Part shown: one piece after another, positions 51,987-58,844 of the stretch
How positions within the stretch are numbered: the stretch's first letter is position 1
How the letters are laid out: each line of letters begins with the position of its first letter
NCBI GenBank assembly: GCA_017504605.1
Contig: JAFVQW010000001.1
Span: 1-58,844, forward strand
Direction: 5' to 3'
Source: Clostridia bacterium
GTDB lineage: Bacteria > Bacillota > Clostridia > Oscillospirales > CAG-272
DNA length: 58,844 nt
Notes under the pieces: generated by a model
Database searches by the model: none
Seen by the model: the letters and a program-made list of their open reading frames with translations, nothing else
Told to the model about the DNA's origin: nothing
Program-made: the position numbers and the translations under genes

Positions 51987-52724
51987 CTATGAAAGCTCCT
52001 GTCGAAGCACTGCGAGAATTTTCTTTTCCTCCCTTGAAACCTTCACCTGAGAGAGCCCGAGCACGCGCGCGGTGTCCGACTGTGACATATCCTTAAAATA
52101 GCGGAGAACTATGAGGCGCCGCTCGAGCGCACCGAGCCTCTCGATAGCGTAGCGAAGGGCGAAATGGTCGAACGCCCGCCCCGCCGCATCCTCATCTGCG
52201 AGCATACTGCCGAGGGTCGAGGCGCTGTCGTCCTCGTACACGCACTCGTCGAGCGAGCGCACGGGCATACCCGCAAAAAGCGCCGAGGCGGCATCCTGCA
52301 CCGATATACCGACCGCCTCGGCGAGCGAGGCAATATCGGTGGAGAGGCCCTCGTCGGCACGCCGCTCGCGCTCGCGAAGAAGCTGAGCCGAGAGGCGCTT
52401 TTCCTCCCTTGAAACCTTCAGCGCGCCGTCATCGCGGAGAAATCGCCGAATTTCGCCGAAAATCAGCGGAACGGCGTAGGTGGAAAATGCGCACCCGCGC
52501 CCCGTGTCGAATGTGTTTATCGCCTTCACGAGCCCCATTGTGCCGCACTCGACGAGGTCGCTCATATCGGCGCCCCGCCCCGAAAATCTCGCGGCTATGC
52601 TATACACGAGCGGATTGTTAAGACGTACGAGCTCCTCGCCCGCCTCGCCGTCCCCGCTCCTGTATCTCTCGATGAGCTCGGGATTTTTATCGTAGCCGCC
52701 GACCTTTACCACTTGCTTATTCAT
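51987..52724 (-). CDS. sigF: Sporulation sigma factor SigF
   Basis: A 245-residue sigma factor for the early forespore. It shows DLVECGTMGLVKAINTFDTG and AFSTYAVPLIFGEIRRFLRD (region 2), ALKVSREEKRLSAQ (region 3) and LERRLIVLRYFKDMSQSDTA with RVLGLSQVKVSREEKKIL (region 4). It lies 13 bp after spoIIAB in the classic spoIIA order. Stop codon TAG. Confidence 0.96.
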   Translation of the reverse strand: MNKQVVKVGGYDKNPELIERYRSGDGEAGEELVRLNNPLVYSIAARFSGRGADMSDLVECGTMGLVKAINTFDTGRGCAFSTYAVPLIFGEIRRFLRDDGALKVSREEKRLSAQLLRERERRADEGLSTDIASLAEAVGISVQDAASALFAGMPVRSLDECVYEDDSASTLGSMLADEDAAGRAFDHFALRYAIERLGALERRLIVLRYFKDMSQSDTARVLGLSQVKVSREEKKILAVLRQELS

Positions 52725-52737
52725 TATTCTCCCGCGG

Positions 52738-53181
52738 CTATGGCTTAAGAATTTTCCTCATAAGGACGGTCGTGCCCCGTCCAAGCCTCGACTTTACAGT
52801 TAGTCCGTCTGTAAAGCTCTCCATTACGAGAAAGCCCATACCGCACCTCTCGCCCGGCTCTCCCGTGGTGAACATCGGCGCGCGAGCGCGCTCGACGTCC
52901 TCAATGCCGCAGCCGTTGTCGGACACCTCAACGGTTATCTCGCGGCTATCGTAGAGCCTGACGGATATGTATATGTAGCAGTTCTCGGGGTCGGTGCGGT
53001 CGCGGTAGGCGTGAACTATGGCGTTGGTCACCGCCTCGCTCACCGCGCAGCGCAGGTCGCACAGCTCCTCAATAGTGGGGTTCTGCTCCGCGGCAAAGGC
53101 CGATATACAGGAGCGCGCCACGCTCTCGTTCACGCTCTTGGCTACGAGGCGAAGCTTCATCTCGTTGATAATTCTCTTCAT
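52738..53181 (-). CDS. spoIIAB: Anti-sigma F factor SpoIIAB
   Basis: A 147-residue GHKL-fold kinase that holds SigF inactive and phosphorylates SpoIIAA. It has EAVTNAIVHAYRD (N box), EVSDNGCGIEDVERAR (G1) and GMGFLVMESFTDGLTVKS (G2 region), matching the family's usual ~145 residues. It lies 9 bp after spoIIAA. Confidence 0.96.
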   Translation of the reverse strand: MKRIINEMKLRLVAKSVNESVARSCISAFAAEQNPTIEELCDLRCAVSEAVTNAIVHAYRDRTDPENCYIYISVRLYDSREITVEVSDNGCGIEDVERARAPMFTTGEPGERCGMGFLVMESFTDGLTVKSRLGRGTTVLMRKILKP

Positions 53182-53190
53182 TTTGTCTTC

Positions 53191-53517
53191 CTAACCTCCC
53201 GACACCGTCAGGTTTTTGATTTTTTCAATTCCGGCGAGCTTAACAAGCTTTAAAAGCTGGGGCGACAGGCCCGAAAGATGCACCCGCGCGCCGATGACAC
53301 CCGCGCACTCGACACGTCCGAGTATAAGCGCGAGCCCCGAGCTGTCCATAAATCTGACCTCGGAGAAATCAAGCACGAGCACCTCGGGCTTAGTCATAAA
53401 AAGCTCACTGTCTATTTTCTCTCTCACCCGCTTTGCCGTATGGTGGTCGACCTCACAGCCTATTTTAGCCACGAGAGAGTTGTTGCGCGTGGTAAAGCAT
53501 ACCTCTTCTCTTTCCAT
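53191..53517 (-). CDS. spoIIAA: Anti-sigma F factor antagonist SpoIIAA
   Basis: A 108-residue STAS-domain protein that releases SigF from SpoIIAB. The phosphorylated Ser is in RFMDSSGLALILGR (Ser59/60). The ATG at 53517 is preferred over a GTG 9 bp upstream because GGGAAG sits at the right distance. No convincing SigH promoter could be read in the 110-bp upstream gap, so cotranscription from the two small genes upstream is possible. Confidence 0.95.
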   Translation of the reverse strand: MEREEVCFTTRNNSLVAKIGCEVDHHTAKRVREKIDSELFMTKPEVLVLDFSEVRFMDSSGLALILGRVECAGVIGARVHLSGLSPQLLKLVKLAGIEKIKNLTVSGG

Positions 53518-53629
53518 TTTTCCCACTTCCCGAGGCGCACCGAGGCGCCTCTTTTTTACTTAACTCATATTTTAGCACGGGGGGCGCGCGAAGCTTGTCA
53601 AAACGCGCCTTGGTAAAAAGTTTTATTTT

Positions 53630-53956
53630 TTAATCAAGAAGATGCAGCTTTTTCGCTATATTTATCTTGACGGACTGCTTTTGCTCCTTATAGGTGGTCT
53701 CGGATACGCAGTCCACACGCGAATGTGCATAGCCTGTCCTCGTTCCTATCTCGTCAATGTATATCGGCGCGAGCCGCTCGCCAGCAATCTCTGCCGCGGC
53801 ATCGGCCATATGAAGATTTATGTATTTGTACTCCATTCCGGTCCTCTCCGTGCAGGAGCCTCCCTGCATCGCCTCCTCCCGTCTCTCAAAATCACGGCAT
53901 AGCGCTACCACGAGCGCATCAAGCGTTTCGGTATATCCCGTGTTCTGCCCTTTCAT
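53630..53956 (-). CDS. Unknown small protein controlled by the S24 repressor
   Basis: A 108-residue soluble protein that I do not recognise. It begins MKGQNTGYTETLDALVVALC and contains YKYINLHMADAAAEIAGERL and IGTRTGYAHSRVDC. The conserved-looking Tyr/Asp pattern suggests a folded domain; no membrane helix or signal. Its ATG overlaps the last base of the upstream gene's stop (TAATG), so translation is coupled. It is the second gene of the unit driven by the operator-flanked promoter at 54383-54411. Confidence 0.65.
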   Translation of the reverse strand: MKGQNTGYTETLDALVVALCRDFERREEAMQGGSCTERTGMEYKYINLHMADAAAEIAGERLAPIYIDEIGTRTGYAHSRVDCVSETTYKEQKQSVKINIAKKLHLLD

Positions 53957-54264
53957 TATCCGAGTATCCTCCTTACCTCGTGTAGCTCGTCCGTCAAAAG
54001 TCCAAGGCTGTCCTCAAGCCGCCGAAGCCGCGAAAGAGCCTCGTGCGCACCGTCGACAAGCTCCTCGAGCCGAGAAATAAAGCTCTCGGGCTCTCCCGCG
54101 GCACATTCGGAAAGCATCTCGGTAAGAATATTCCGAACGTTGAGCCGCTCGCTCGTCCTTTCTATTTTTTTCTTTATTTCGCAAATGTCCCGAGCAATTT
54201 CCTCGGGAGAACGGTAGAGCCGAGGGGGTAAGCCCTCGTAGCTATCACAATTTACAAAAAACAC
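53956..54264 (-). CDS. Unknown small coiled-coil protein controlled by the S24 repressor
   Basis: A 102-residue protein that is mostly helical and charged: SPEEIARDICEIKKKIERTS, ESFISRLEELVDGAHEALSR and LEDSLGLLTDELHEVRRIL. The second half looks like a coiled coil. Start is a GTG (54264) with only a weak GGATA upstream, so the start is uncertain. No family is recognised. It is the first gene behind the promoter flanked by the S24 repressor's likely operators. Confidence 0.6.
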   Translation of the reverse strand: MFFVNCDSYEGLPPRLYRSPEEIARDICEIKKKIERTSERLNVRNILTEMLSECAAGEPESFISRLEELVDGAHEALSRLRRLEDSLGLLTDELHEVRRILG

Positions 54265-54363
54265 TTTTTTCTATCCGTATCTGCGAGAGTGGCGTCGCTT
54301 CTACTTTTTTATCTCCTTTCTTTTATTTTTCTCGTTGCGTAGCAGGTTATTTTGGGGGCATAA

Positions 54364-54417
54364 AGTAACCTGTTGCGTGACTATTATAGCATAGATAAAG
54401 TCACCTGTCAAGTGATT
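54364..54417 (-). promoter_or_regulatory. Promoter with two flanking dyad operators (S24 repressor sites)
   Basis: Minus-strand TTGACA (54411-54406), 17-nt spacer, TATAAT (54388-54383). Operator 1, AGTCAC-N7-GTGATT (54399-54417), covers the -35; operator 2, AGTAAC-N7-GTGACT (54364-54382), covers the start site. A further GTGACT half-site lies at 54508-54513 and a related AGGTTA at 54344-54349. Confidence 0.8.
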
Positions 54418-54443
54418 TTTTCAAACTTTTTTCCTAAAAGCTA

Positions 54444-54472
54444 TTGATTTTCGTCGCGCGGTGTGTTACAAT
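54444..54472 (+). promoter_or_regulatory. Promoter of the XRE-S24 repressor
   Basis: TTGATT (54444-54449), 17-nt spacer, TACAAT (54467-54472). The inverted repeat AAGCTATTG/CAATAGCTT (54439-54447 and 54469-54477) brackets it. Confidence 0.7.
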
Positions 54473-54545
54473 AGCTTAAGAAAAAATGTCGAATTTTATC
54501 GCTTTAGGTGACTTTTTCTGCAAAACGTAAGGAGTATATAATAAT

Positions 54546-55163
54546 ATGAAGGCAACTAAGCTGCACGAGCTCCGCAAGGCACGCGGTCTCACCCTCTCCG
54601 AGCTTGCCCTTCGGGTAGGCACGAGTAAGCAAACGATACATCGCTACGAAAACGGAACTATTACGAATATACCGCCCGAGAAGGTAGAGGCGCTCGCCTA
54701 CGCTCTCGCGGTGTCTCCCTCCGAGCTTATGGGCTGGGGCACGCCGTTTGACTACGAGAACGTGCGGGCGCTGTCTGTAAAGAGGCTCCCTCTTCTCGGC
54801 GAGATTGCCTGTGGCGAGCCGATTTATGCCGAGGCCGAATACGAGACCTATATCGCCGCCGACGAGCATCTTGATGCCGACTTCTGCCTTTTAGCACGCG
54901 GCGACTCTATGATAGGCGCGCGCATATACGACGGCGACACGGTCTACATTCGCTCGCAGGACAGCGTGGATAACGGCGAGATTGCGGCGGTAATCATAAA
55001 CGACGAGGCAACGCTGAAGCGGGTGTATTTCTTCCCGAACGAGGCGAAGCTCGTCCTCTCCCCCGAGAACCCGCGTTACGCCCCACTCGTATATCTCGGC
55101 GAGGAGTTAAACTCGATAAAAATTCTCGGCAAGGCCGTCGCCTTCCAGAGCAAGATAGTGTAA
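54546..55163 (+). CDS. XRE-HTH and S24 peptidase repressor (LexA/CI-like)
   Basis: A 205-residue repressor. Residues 5-60 are a Cro/C1 HTH (LRKARGLTLSELALRVGTSK, QTIHRYENGTI). Residues 80-200 form an S24 self-cleaving domain: the likely cleavage site Cys89-Gly90 in LPLLGEIACGEP (UmuD also uses Cys-Gly), Ser121 in ARGDSMIGARI and Lys158 in EATLKRVYF. This predicts release by RecA filaments after DNA damage. Dyad operators at the divergent promoter support repression of the two small genes on the other strand and of itself. No phage genes are near, so this may be a domesticated immunity-type switch or an SOS regulator. Confidence 0.9.
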   Translation: MKATKLHELRKARGLTLSELALRVGTSKQTIHRYENGTITNIPPEKVEALAYALAVSPSELMGWGTPFDYENVRALSVKRLPLLGEIACGEPIYAEAEYETYIAADEHLDADFCLLARGDSMIGARIYDGDTVYIRSQDSVDNGEIAAVIINDEATLKRVYFFPNEAKLVLSPENPRYAPLVYLGEELNSIKILGKAVAFQSKIV

Positions 55164-55164
55164 A

Positions 55165-55191
55165 AAAGAGCCCGAAATTTCGGGCTCTTTG
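55165..55191. terminator. Bidirectional terminator
   Basis: An almost perfect palindrome with stem AAAGAGCCCGAAA/TTTCGGGCTCTTT and A/T flanks, between the repressor gene and the convergent membrane protein. Confidence 0.88.
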
Positions 55192-55194
55192 CAC

Positions 55195-55839
55195 TTATCT
55201 GTGAAAAATCTTTTCTTTAATTTCTTTTATTCGCGCTTTGTTTTTTTCTATCTTTTTTTCTTTCTTCTTTTCTTTCTTCGTTTGTTTCATTTTTTCCGCT
55301 TCGATTTTAAGCGGTTCTCTGTACTCGTCATTTATTGAAATTTGTATGTCATCAACATCAAGAGCAAAGAAGTTGTGTGCTTTAACCAAAGGCTCCATAT
55401 CCATATAAAACGCGCTTATTACAAAATTCTTCTTTGATTCTACAATCAACATTATTAATCTTACAAGTGTTTCCAAGCACCAGAAGACAAGTGTTAAAAT
55501 AGCAATCATTACAGCGATTCCGTTCGCGTCTGCTCCCGCGACATAGATGGCATAAAGAGAAGAGGCAAGAGTTGCCCCTCTCATGCAATAGGTAAAAAGC
55601 TTATATGCTTTTTTCGCTGACATCTTTTCGTCTTTTTTTGCTGTTGAAAATTTAAATACCGTGTAGATTACATATGCAACAAGAAGCACCACGTTTACAT
55701 ATACTATTCCTACAGACATTATAAAAGCACATGCAAAATATGCCAGCATGAGAAAAGTAAAAATAACATCTAATATTCTTACCCATTTTTTTATTTCGCT
55801 CCAAAGCATCGACAAAGCGGCACACGTATATTTAAGCAT
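55195..55839 (-). CDS. Membrane protein with basic C-terminal tail, unknown
   Basis: A 214-residue protein with about four membrane helices (VIFTFLMLAYFACAFIMSVG, VNVVLLVAYVIYTVF, and a pair around IAVMIAILTLVFWCLETLVR). The last 40 residues are very Lys-rich (KMKQTKKEKKKEKKIEKNKA) and may bind nucleic acid or lipid head groups. Codon use is more AT-rich than in the neighbours. AAAGGAGAT precedes the ATG. No family is recognised. Confidence 0.75.
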   Translation of the reverse strand: MLKYTCAALSMLWSEIKKWVRILDVIFTFLMLAYFACAFIMSVGIVYVNVVLLVAYVIYTVFKFSTAKKDEKMSAKKAYKLFTYCMRGATLASSLYAIYVAGADANGIAVMIAILTLVFWCLETLVRLIMLIVESKKNFVISAFYMDMEPLVKAHNFFALDVDDIQISINDEYREPLKIEAEKMKQTKKEKKKEKKIEKNKARIKEIKEKIFHR

Positions 55840-55856
55840 ATTTATCTCCTTTATTT

Positions 55857-55883
55857 TGAAAAGGCGCTCGAAAGAGCGCCTTT
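55857..55883 (-). terminator. Terminator of the uronate operon
   Basis: AAAAGGCGCTC pairs with GAGCGCCTTTT over a GAAA loop, just after the GH88 stop on the minus strand. Confidence 0.88.
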
Positions 55884-55886
55884 TAC

Positions 55887-57038
55887 TTACCAGGGATTAA
55901 ACTCCGAGCCGAGGAGCTTCAGGATAGCCTCAGTGTAGAAGTAATCACCGTAGATTATAGACTTATGCACGCCGCTCTTCTTCGGGTCGCCGTTTACGGG
56001 GTAAAGAACGGTGCCGTGCGTGAGCATCTCGTCGTGGTCGGGGTCGTAGTCCATGAAGCGCTCGTCCATAGCACGGAGAATATTGACGGCAGCGTTCATA
56101 TACATACCGCCCTCGTGCTCGCCGACCGCCTTCGCAATCTCGATAAGACCGCACGCGGCGCACGCGCCCGCGGTGCTGTCGTAGTATACGGGCTCGGCGG
56201 GAGCGCGGAAGTCTACTCTCGGGAGCCAATCGTCACAGCAGTTGGCGATGAAGTAATGCGCTACGCGCTTCGCCGCGTTGAGATAGCGCTCCTCGCCCGT
56301 GTGTATATAGGAGAGGGCGAAGCCGTAGAGCGCCCACGCCTGACCGCGCGACCAGGAGGACTCGGCATTGTAGCCCTGACCGCCGTGGAAGCAGCGGGGC
56401 TCTCCGCTCTCTCTGTCGTGCTCGACGATGTGGATGACCGAGCCGTCCTCGCGCAGGTGGTCAAGCAGCGCCATATCGGCGTGTGCCATAGCAATCTGCT
56501 TAAATCTGTCGTCGCCAAGCTCGCGCGATGCCCAGTAAAGCAGCGGAATATTCATAAGGCAGTCGACAATCGACCAATCATCGTGAGGAGCGCCCCCGTT
56601 CCAGGCGCGGATAAAGCCGCCGTCGGGAACGTATCTCGAGAAGAGCACCGATGCACAGAAGAGATTTCTGCGCCGCGATGCCTTGTCACCGAGAATACGG
56701 TAGGCAACGCCCGAGAGAATATGCCACATAAAGCCGACGTCGTGATGAAGCTGCTCATACTGTGCAAGGCCCTCATCCATCTGGCGCTCTATCTCCCTAC
56801 CCGTCTTGAGATATTCCTCATTCTTGGTATATTCGTAGAGCAGATAGTTAAGGCCGCCCCAGAAGCCCGCCGTCCACCAGGTAGGACGGGCAACGATATG
56901 ACGGTGGTTCTCATCAACGCCGTCCACGATTTTATCGCGGGAGCGAAGAGTAACTGCCTGCATCTTCGTATCTATCTTTTCGAAGGTTTCTTCAATCCAA
57001 GCCTTGTTCTCGGCAAGAATCTGATTACAGTTTTTCAT
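55887..57038 (-). CDS. GH88 unsaturated glucuronyl hydrolase
   Basis: A 383-residue (alpha/alpha)6-barrel enzyme that removes the 4,5-unsaturated uronic acid left by polysaccharide lyases. The two catalytic Asp correspond to Asp100 in QLHHDVGFMW and Asp159 in DDWSIVDCLMNIPLLYW. Other conserved stretches are GGQGYNAESSWSRGQAWALY and DYFYTEAILKLLG. No signal peptide, so disaccharides are imported first. AAAGGT precedes the ATG. It is the third gene of kduI-kduD-GH88 and provides the 5-keto-4-deoxyuronate that KduI uses. Confidence 0.94.
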   Translation of the reverse strand: MKNCNQILAENKAWIEETFEKIDTKMQAVTLRSRDKIVDGVDENHRHIVARPTWWTAGFWGGLNYLLYEYTKNEEYLKTGREIERQMDEGLAQYEQLHHDVGFMWHILSGVAYRILGDKASRRRNLFCASVLFSRYVPDGGFIRAWNGGAPHDDWSIVDCLMNIPLLYWASRELGDDRFKQIAMAHADMALLDHLREDGSVIHIVEHDRESGEPRCFHGGQGYNAESSWSRGQAWALYGFALSYIHTGEERYLNAAKRVAHYFIANCCDDWLPRVDFRAPAEPVYYDSTAGACAACGLIEIAKAVGEHEGGMYMNAAVNILRAMDERFMDYDPDHDEMLTHGTVLYPVNGDPKKSGVHKSIIYGDYFYTEAILKLLGSEFNPW

Positions 57039-57080
57039 AGTCTTTACCTTTCAGTAAATTTAGGACAATTAGACAATTAA

Positions 57081-57176
57081 TCGAGGGAATTTTGTGGAGA
57101 AACACAGGAGCGCGACCCGAAGGCGTAGAAAACTACGGCGAGTGGGAGCACTCATGCGTTTATACAAAAATTCGCC
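57081..57176 (-). other. Structured intergenic element between kduD and GH88
   Basis: A 140-bp gap inside the operon holds nested pairing: GAATTTTGT (57087-57095) with ACAAAAATTC (57164-57173) outside, and hairpins CGTAG-AAAA-CTACG (57124-57137) and GAGTG-GGAG-CACTC (57140-57153) inside. No promoter or U-run is evident, so it may stabilise or process the transcript. It resembles neither repeat A/B/C nor a riboswitch I know. Confidence 0.5.
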
Positions 57177-57178
57177 GA

Positions 57179-57985
57179 TTAAGACGGCTGCTTGCCGAAG
57201 TAGGCCTGAATACCTCCGTCAACGTAGAGTATCTGTCCGTTGACAAAATCGGAGGCGGTTGACGCGAGGAAGACGGCGGGGCCGGCGAGGTCCTCGGGGT
57301 CGCCCCATCTGCCTGCGGGGGTCTTGGTATCGGTGATGAAGCTGTCGAAGGGATGCTTCGAGCCGTCTGCCTGAGGCTCGCGAAGGGGCGCGGTCTGAGG
57401 AGTAGCTATGTAGCCGGGGCCGATGCCGTTGCACTGAATGTTGTACTGACCGTACTCGGAGGCGATGTTTCTCGTGAGCATCTTAAGTCCGCCCTTAGCC
57501 GATGCGTATGCCGATACGGTCTCGCGACCGAACTCGCTCATCATCGAGCAGATGTTGATAATCTTACCGCTTCTCTGCTTAATCATCGAGGGAAGAACCG
57601 CCTTAGATACGATGAAGGGAGCGTTGAGGTCAACGTCGATTACCTGTCTGAACTCCTCAGCCTTCATATCAATCATAGGAATTCTCTTGATAATTCCCGC
57701 GTTGTTTACGAGAATGTCGATAACGCCGACGTTCTTCTCAATATCTGCTACCATATTCATAACTGCCGCCTCGTCGGTAACGTCGCATACGTAGCCGACA
57801 GCATCAATGCCGTCTGCGGCGTAGGATGCAAGACCGCGGTCAACGAACTCCTGCTTAATGTCGTTAAATACGATTTTAGCGCCTGCTCTCGCCATGCCCT
57901 TTGCAATAGCGTAGCCGATGCCGTAGGATGCGCCGGTAACGAGCGCAATCTTGCCCTCAAGGCTGAAATTCTCAGTGTAAGCCAT
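57179..57985 (-). CDS. kduD: 2-Dehydro-3-deoxy-D-gluconate 5-dehydrogenase / gluconate 5-dehydrogenase-type SDR
   Basis: A 268-residue classical SDR. The cofactor loop is VTGASYGIGYA (Thr17-Gly24), followed by CDVTDEAAV, ILVNNAGIIKR, and the active site ICSMMSEFGRETVSAYASAK with Tyr and Lys four apart. The C-terminal FVNGQILYVDGG is typical of the KduD/Ga5DH group. It reduces or isomerises the KduI product to 2-keto-3-deoxygluconate. TAGGAGAA precedes the ATG. It lies 36 bp after kduI and before GH88. Confidence 0.92.
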   Translation of the reverse strand: MAYTENFSLEGKIALVTGASYGIGYAIAKGMARAGAKIVFNDIKQEFVDRGLASYAADGIDAVGYVCDVTDEAAVMNMVADIEKNVGVIDILVNNAGIIKRIPMIDMKAEEFRQVIDVDLNAPFIVSKAVLPSMIKQRSGKIINICSMMSEFGRETVSAYASAKGGLKMLTRNIASEYGQYNIQCNGIGPGYIATPQTAPLREPQADGSKHPFDSFITDTKTPAGRWGDPEDLAGPAVFLASTASDFVNGQILYVDGGIQAYFGKQPS

Positions 57986-58021
57986 TTTTGTTTTCTCCTA
58001 TTTTAAATAAATTTTTTCTGA

Positions 58022-58844
58022 TTAGCGAAGCTCTTTTGTCTCGATGTGGTCCATATCGGTGAACTCCTGGTTCTCACCGCACATAGCCCAGATGAACGAG
58101 TAGTTCTTCGTTCCGACGCCGGAGTGGATAGACCAAGAGGGCGAGATAACCGCCTCCTCGTTATGCATAATGATATGGCGGGTCTCCTTAGGCTCGCCCA
58201 TCATATGGAATACCGCATCGTTCTGACCCATATCGAGGTAGAGATAGACCTCCATACGCCTGTCGTGGGTGTGGCAGGGCATGGTGTTCCAGTTCGAGCC
58301 CACGTCAAGCTGGGTAAGACCCATAGCGAGCTGACAGGACTTCATAACCTCGGGGTGTATGTACTGATTGATTACTCTCTTGTTGCAATCCTCAACCGAG
58401 CCGCAGGGCACCTTACGCGCCTTCGTAATATCAATCTTAACGGTGGGATACTCGGTATGCGCGGGGCAAGAGGTGATGTAGAACTTCGCAGGGTTGGTCT
58501 CGTCGAGGCTCTTAAAGCGAAGGTCACGGTGTCCCTTACCTACGTAGATACCGTCGCGGGGGTTCATCTCGTAGGTCTCACCGTCAACCGTGATAACGCC
58601 CGCACCGCCGATATTGATACAACCGAGCTCGCGGCGCTCAAGGAAGTAATCGGCTGCAAGCTCCTTACCCGCCTCAAGCTTAAGCTCAAGCTTAATCGGC
58701 ATCATACCGATAACTATAATTCTGTCGGTATGGCTGTAAACCATTCTGATGTTGTCCTTGGTAAAGAGGTTTCCGATGTGGAACTCCTCTCTAAGTCTGT
58801 CTGTGGTGTAATATTTCACGTCCTTGGCATTAGCCGCATCTCTT
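58022..58844 (-). CDS. kduI: 5-Dehydro-4-deoxy-D-glucuronate isomerase, cut at its start by the window
   Basis: A cupin-fold isomerase that converts 5-keto-4-deoxyuronate to 3-deoxy-glycero-2,5-hexodiulosonate. It has the two metal-site regions CHTHDRRMEVYLYLDM and VISPSWSIHSGVGTKNYSFI, and VGKGHRDLRF in the N-terminal half. The frame continues to the window edge as RDAANAKDVKYYTTDRLREE, which matches the known KduI start, so the GTG at 58819 is not the true start and a few residues are missing. It is the first visible gene of the uronate operon. Confidence 0.95.
   Translation of the reverse strand, partial: RDAANAKDVKYYTTDRLREEFHIGNLFTKDNIRMVYSHTDRIIVIGMMPIKLELKLEAGKELAADYFLERRELGCINIGGAGVITVDGETYEMNPRDGIYVGKGHRDLRFKSLDETNPAKFYITSCPAHTEYPTVKIDITKARKVPCGSVEDCNKRVINQYIHPEVMKSCQLAMGLTQLDVGSNWNTMPCHTHDRRMEVYLYLDMGQNDAVFHMMGEPKETRHIIMHNEEAVISPSWSIHSGVGTKNYSFIWAMCGENQEFTDMDHIETKELR

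Noticed and set aside
53527-53629. SigH promoter of the spoIIA operon
   Set aside because: No sequence close to the SigH consensus could be read at the right spacing; the nearby TTGACA and TAAAAT are 21 nt apart.
54546-55163. Prophage lysogeny module around the S24 repressor
   Set aside because: Flanking genes are spoIIA on one side and a membrane protein plus uronate operon on the other; no integrase, Cro-like or structural genes are seen.

Overview
The window looks like a piece of chromosome from an anaerobic, endospore-forming Bacillota of the class Clostridia, probably a gut or rumen glycan degrader. The support is: spoIIAA-spoIIAB-sigF and sigG (sporulation), an oxygen-sensitive class III ribonucleotide reductase, a meso-diaminopimelate pathway for peptidoglycan under a lysine riboswitch, groESL under a CIRCE element, strong AGGAGG-type ribosome binding sites, TTGACA-N17-TATAAT promoters and many intrinsic terminators. 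No phage or conjugative module is visible. A placement below class is not possible from the sequence alone.

Layout. 1-3.9 kb: a cut-off gene and an excisionase-like HTH gene at the left edge, tRNA-Leu(CAG), a four-helix-bundle gene flanked by inverted repeats, a YcxB-like membrane protein, a polysaccharide deacetylase, a LysM-CAP exported protein and a frameshifted gene remnant. 3.9-9.7 kb: an AraC regulator and a divergent catabolic operon (atypical SDR, Gfo/Idh/MocA oxidoreductase, MDR oxidoreductase, DUF4838 protein) with AraC-style direct repeats at its promoter. 9.8-16.2 kb: YwaF-like membrane protein, Ca2+/cation antiporter, purine permease, SDR, DapA-like aldolase, TspO, a small helical protein. 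16.2-16.6 kb: a hairpin array and a structured repeat. 16.6-20.8 kb: lysA, ddh, dapB, dapA (minus strand) behind a lysine riboswitch. 21-26.7 kb: a second DUF4838 protein, an XRE-RDD membrane regulator, an LRR lipoprotein and sigG. 26.9-31.1 kb: nrdG, nrdD (fused to a thioredoxin-like domain) and trxB, with two NrdR boxes. 31.2-36.4 kb: exported deacetylase, Cys-rich lipoprotein, DUF362 ferredoxin, GDSL hydrolase. 36.5-45.3 kb: rsmG, an HTH-only ParB relative, a large acidic coiled-coil protein, KDPG aldolase-VOC fusion, a winged-helix regulator and AddB. 45.4-49.4 kb: an amino-sugar-like operon whose middle gene has an in-frame amber codon, two small membrane proteins and their likely XRE repressor. 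49.5-54.3 kb: two more copies of the structured repeat, groEL, groES, the spoIIA operon and two small unknown genes. 54.5-58.8 kb: an XRE-S24 repressor, a membrane protein and a uronate operon (kduI, kduD, GH88).

How the genes connect. GH88, KduI, KduD and the distant KDPG aldolase cover most steps from unsaturated oligouronides to pyruvate plus glyceraldehyde-3-phosphate; the KDG kinase is not certain here. The dap operon makes meso-DAP in one step by Ddh and lysine by LysA, with feedback through the riboswitch. NrdG, NrdD and TrxB form a plausible self-contained thioredoxin-type class III reductase. The most unusual signals are non-coding: a set of five hairpins joined by a constant 7-nt linker, and a ~215-nt multi-stem element found behind both lysA and groEL with compensatory base changes.
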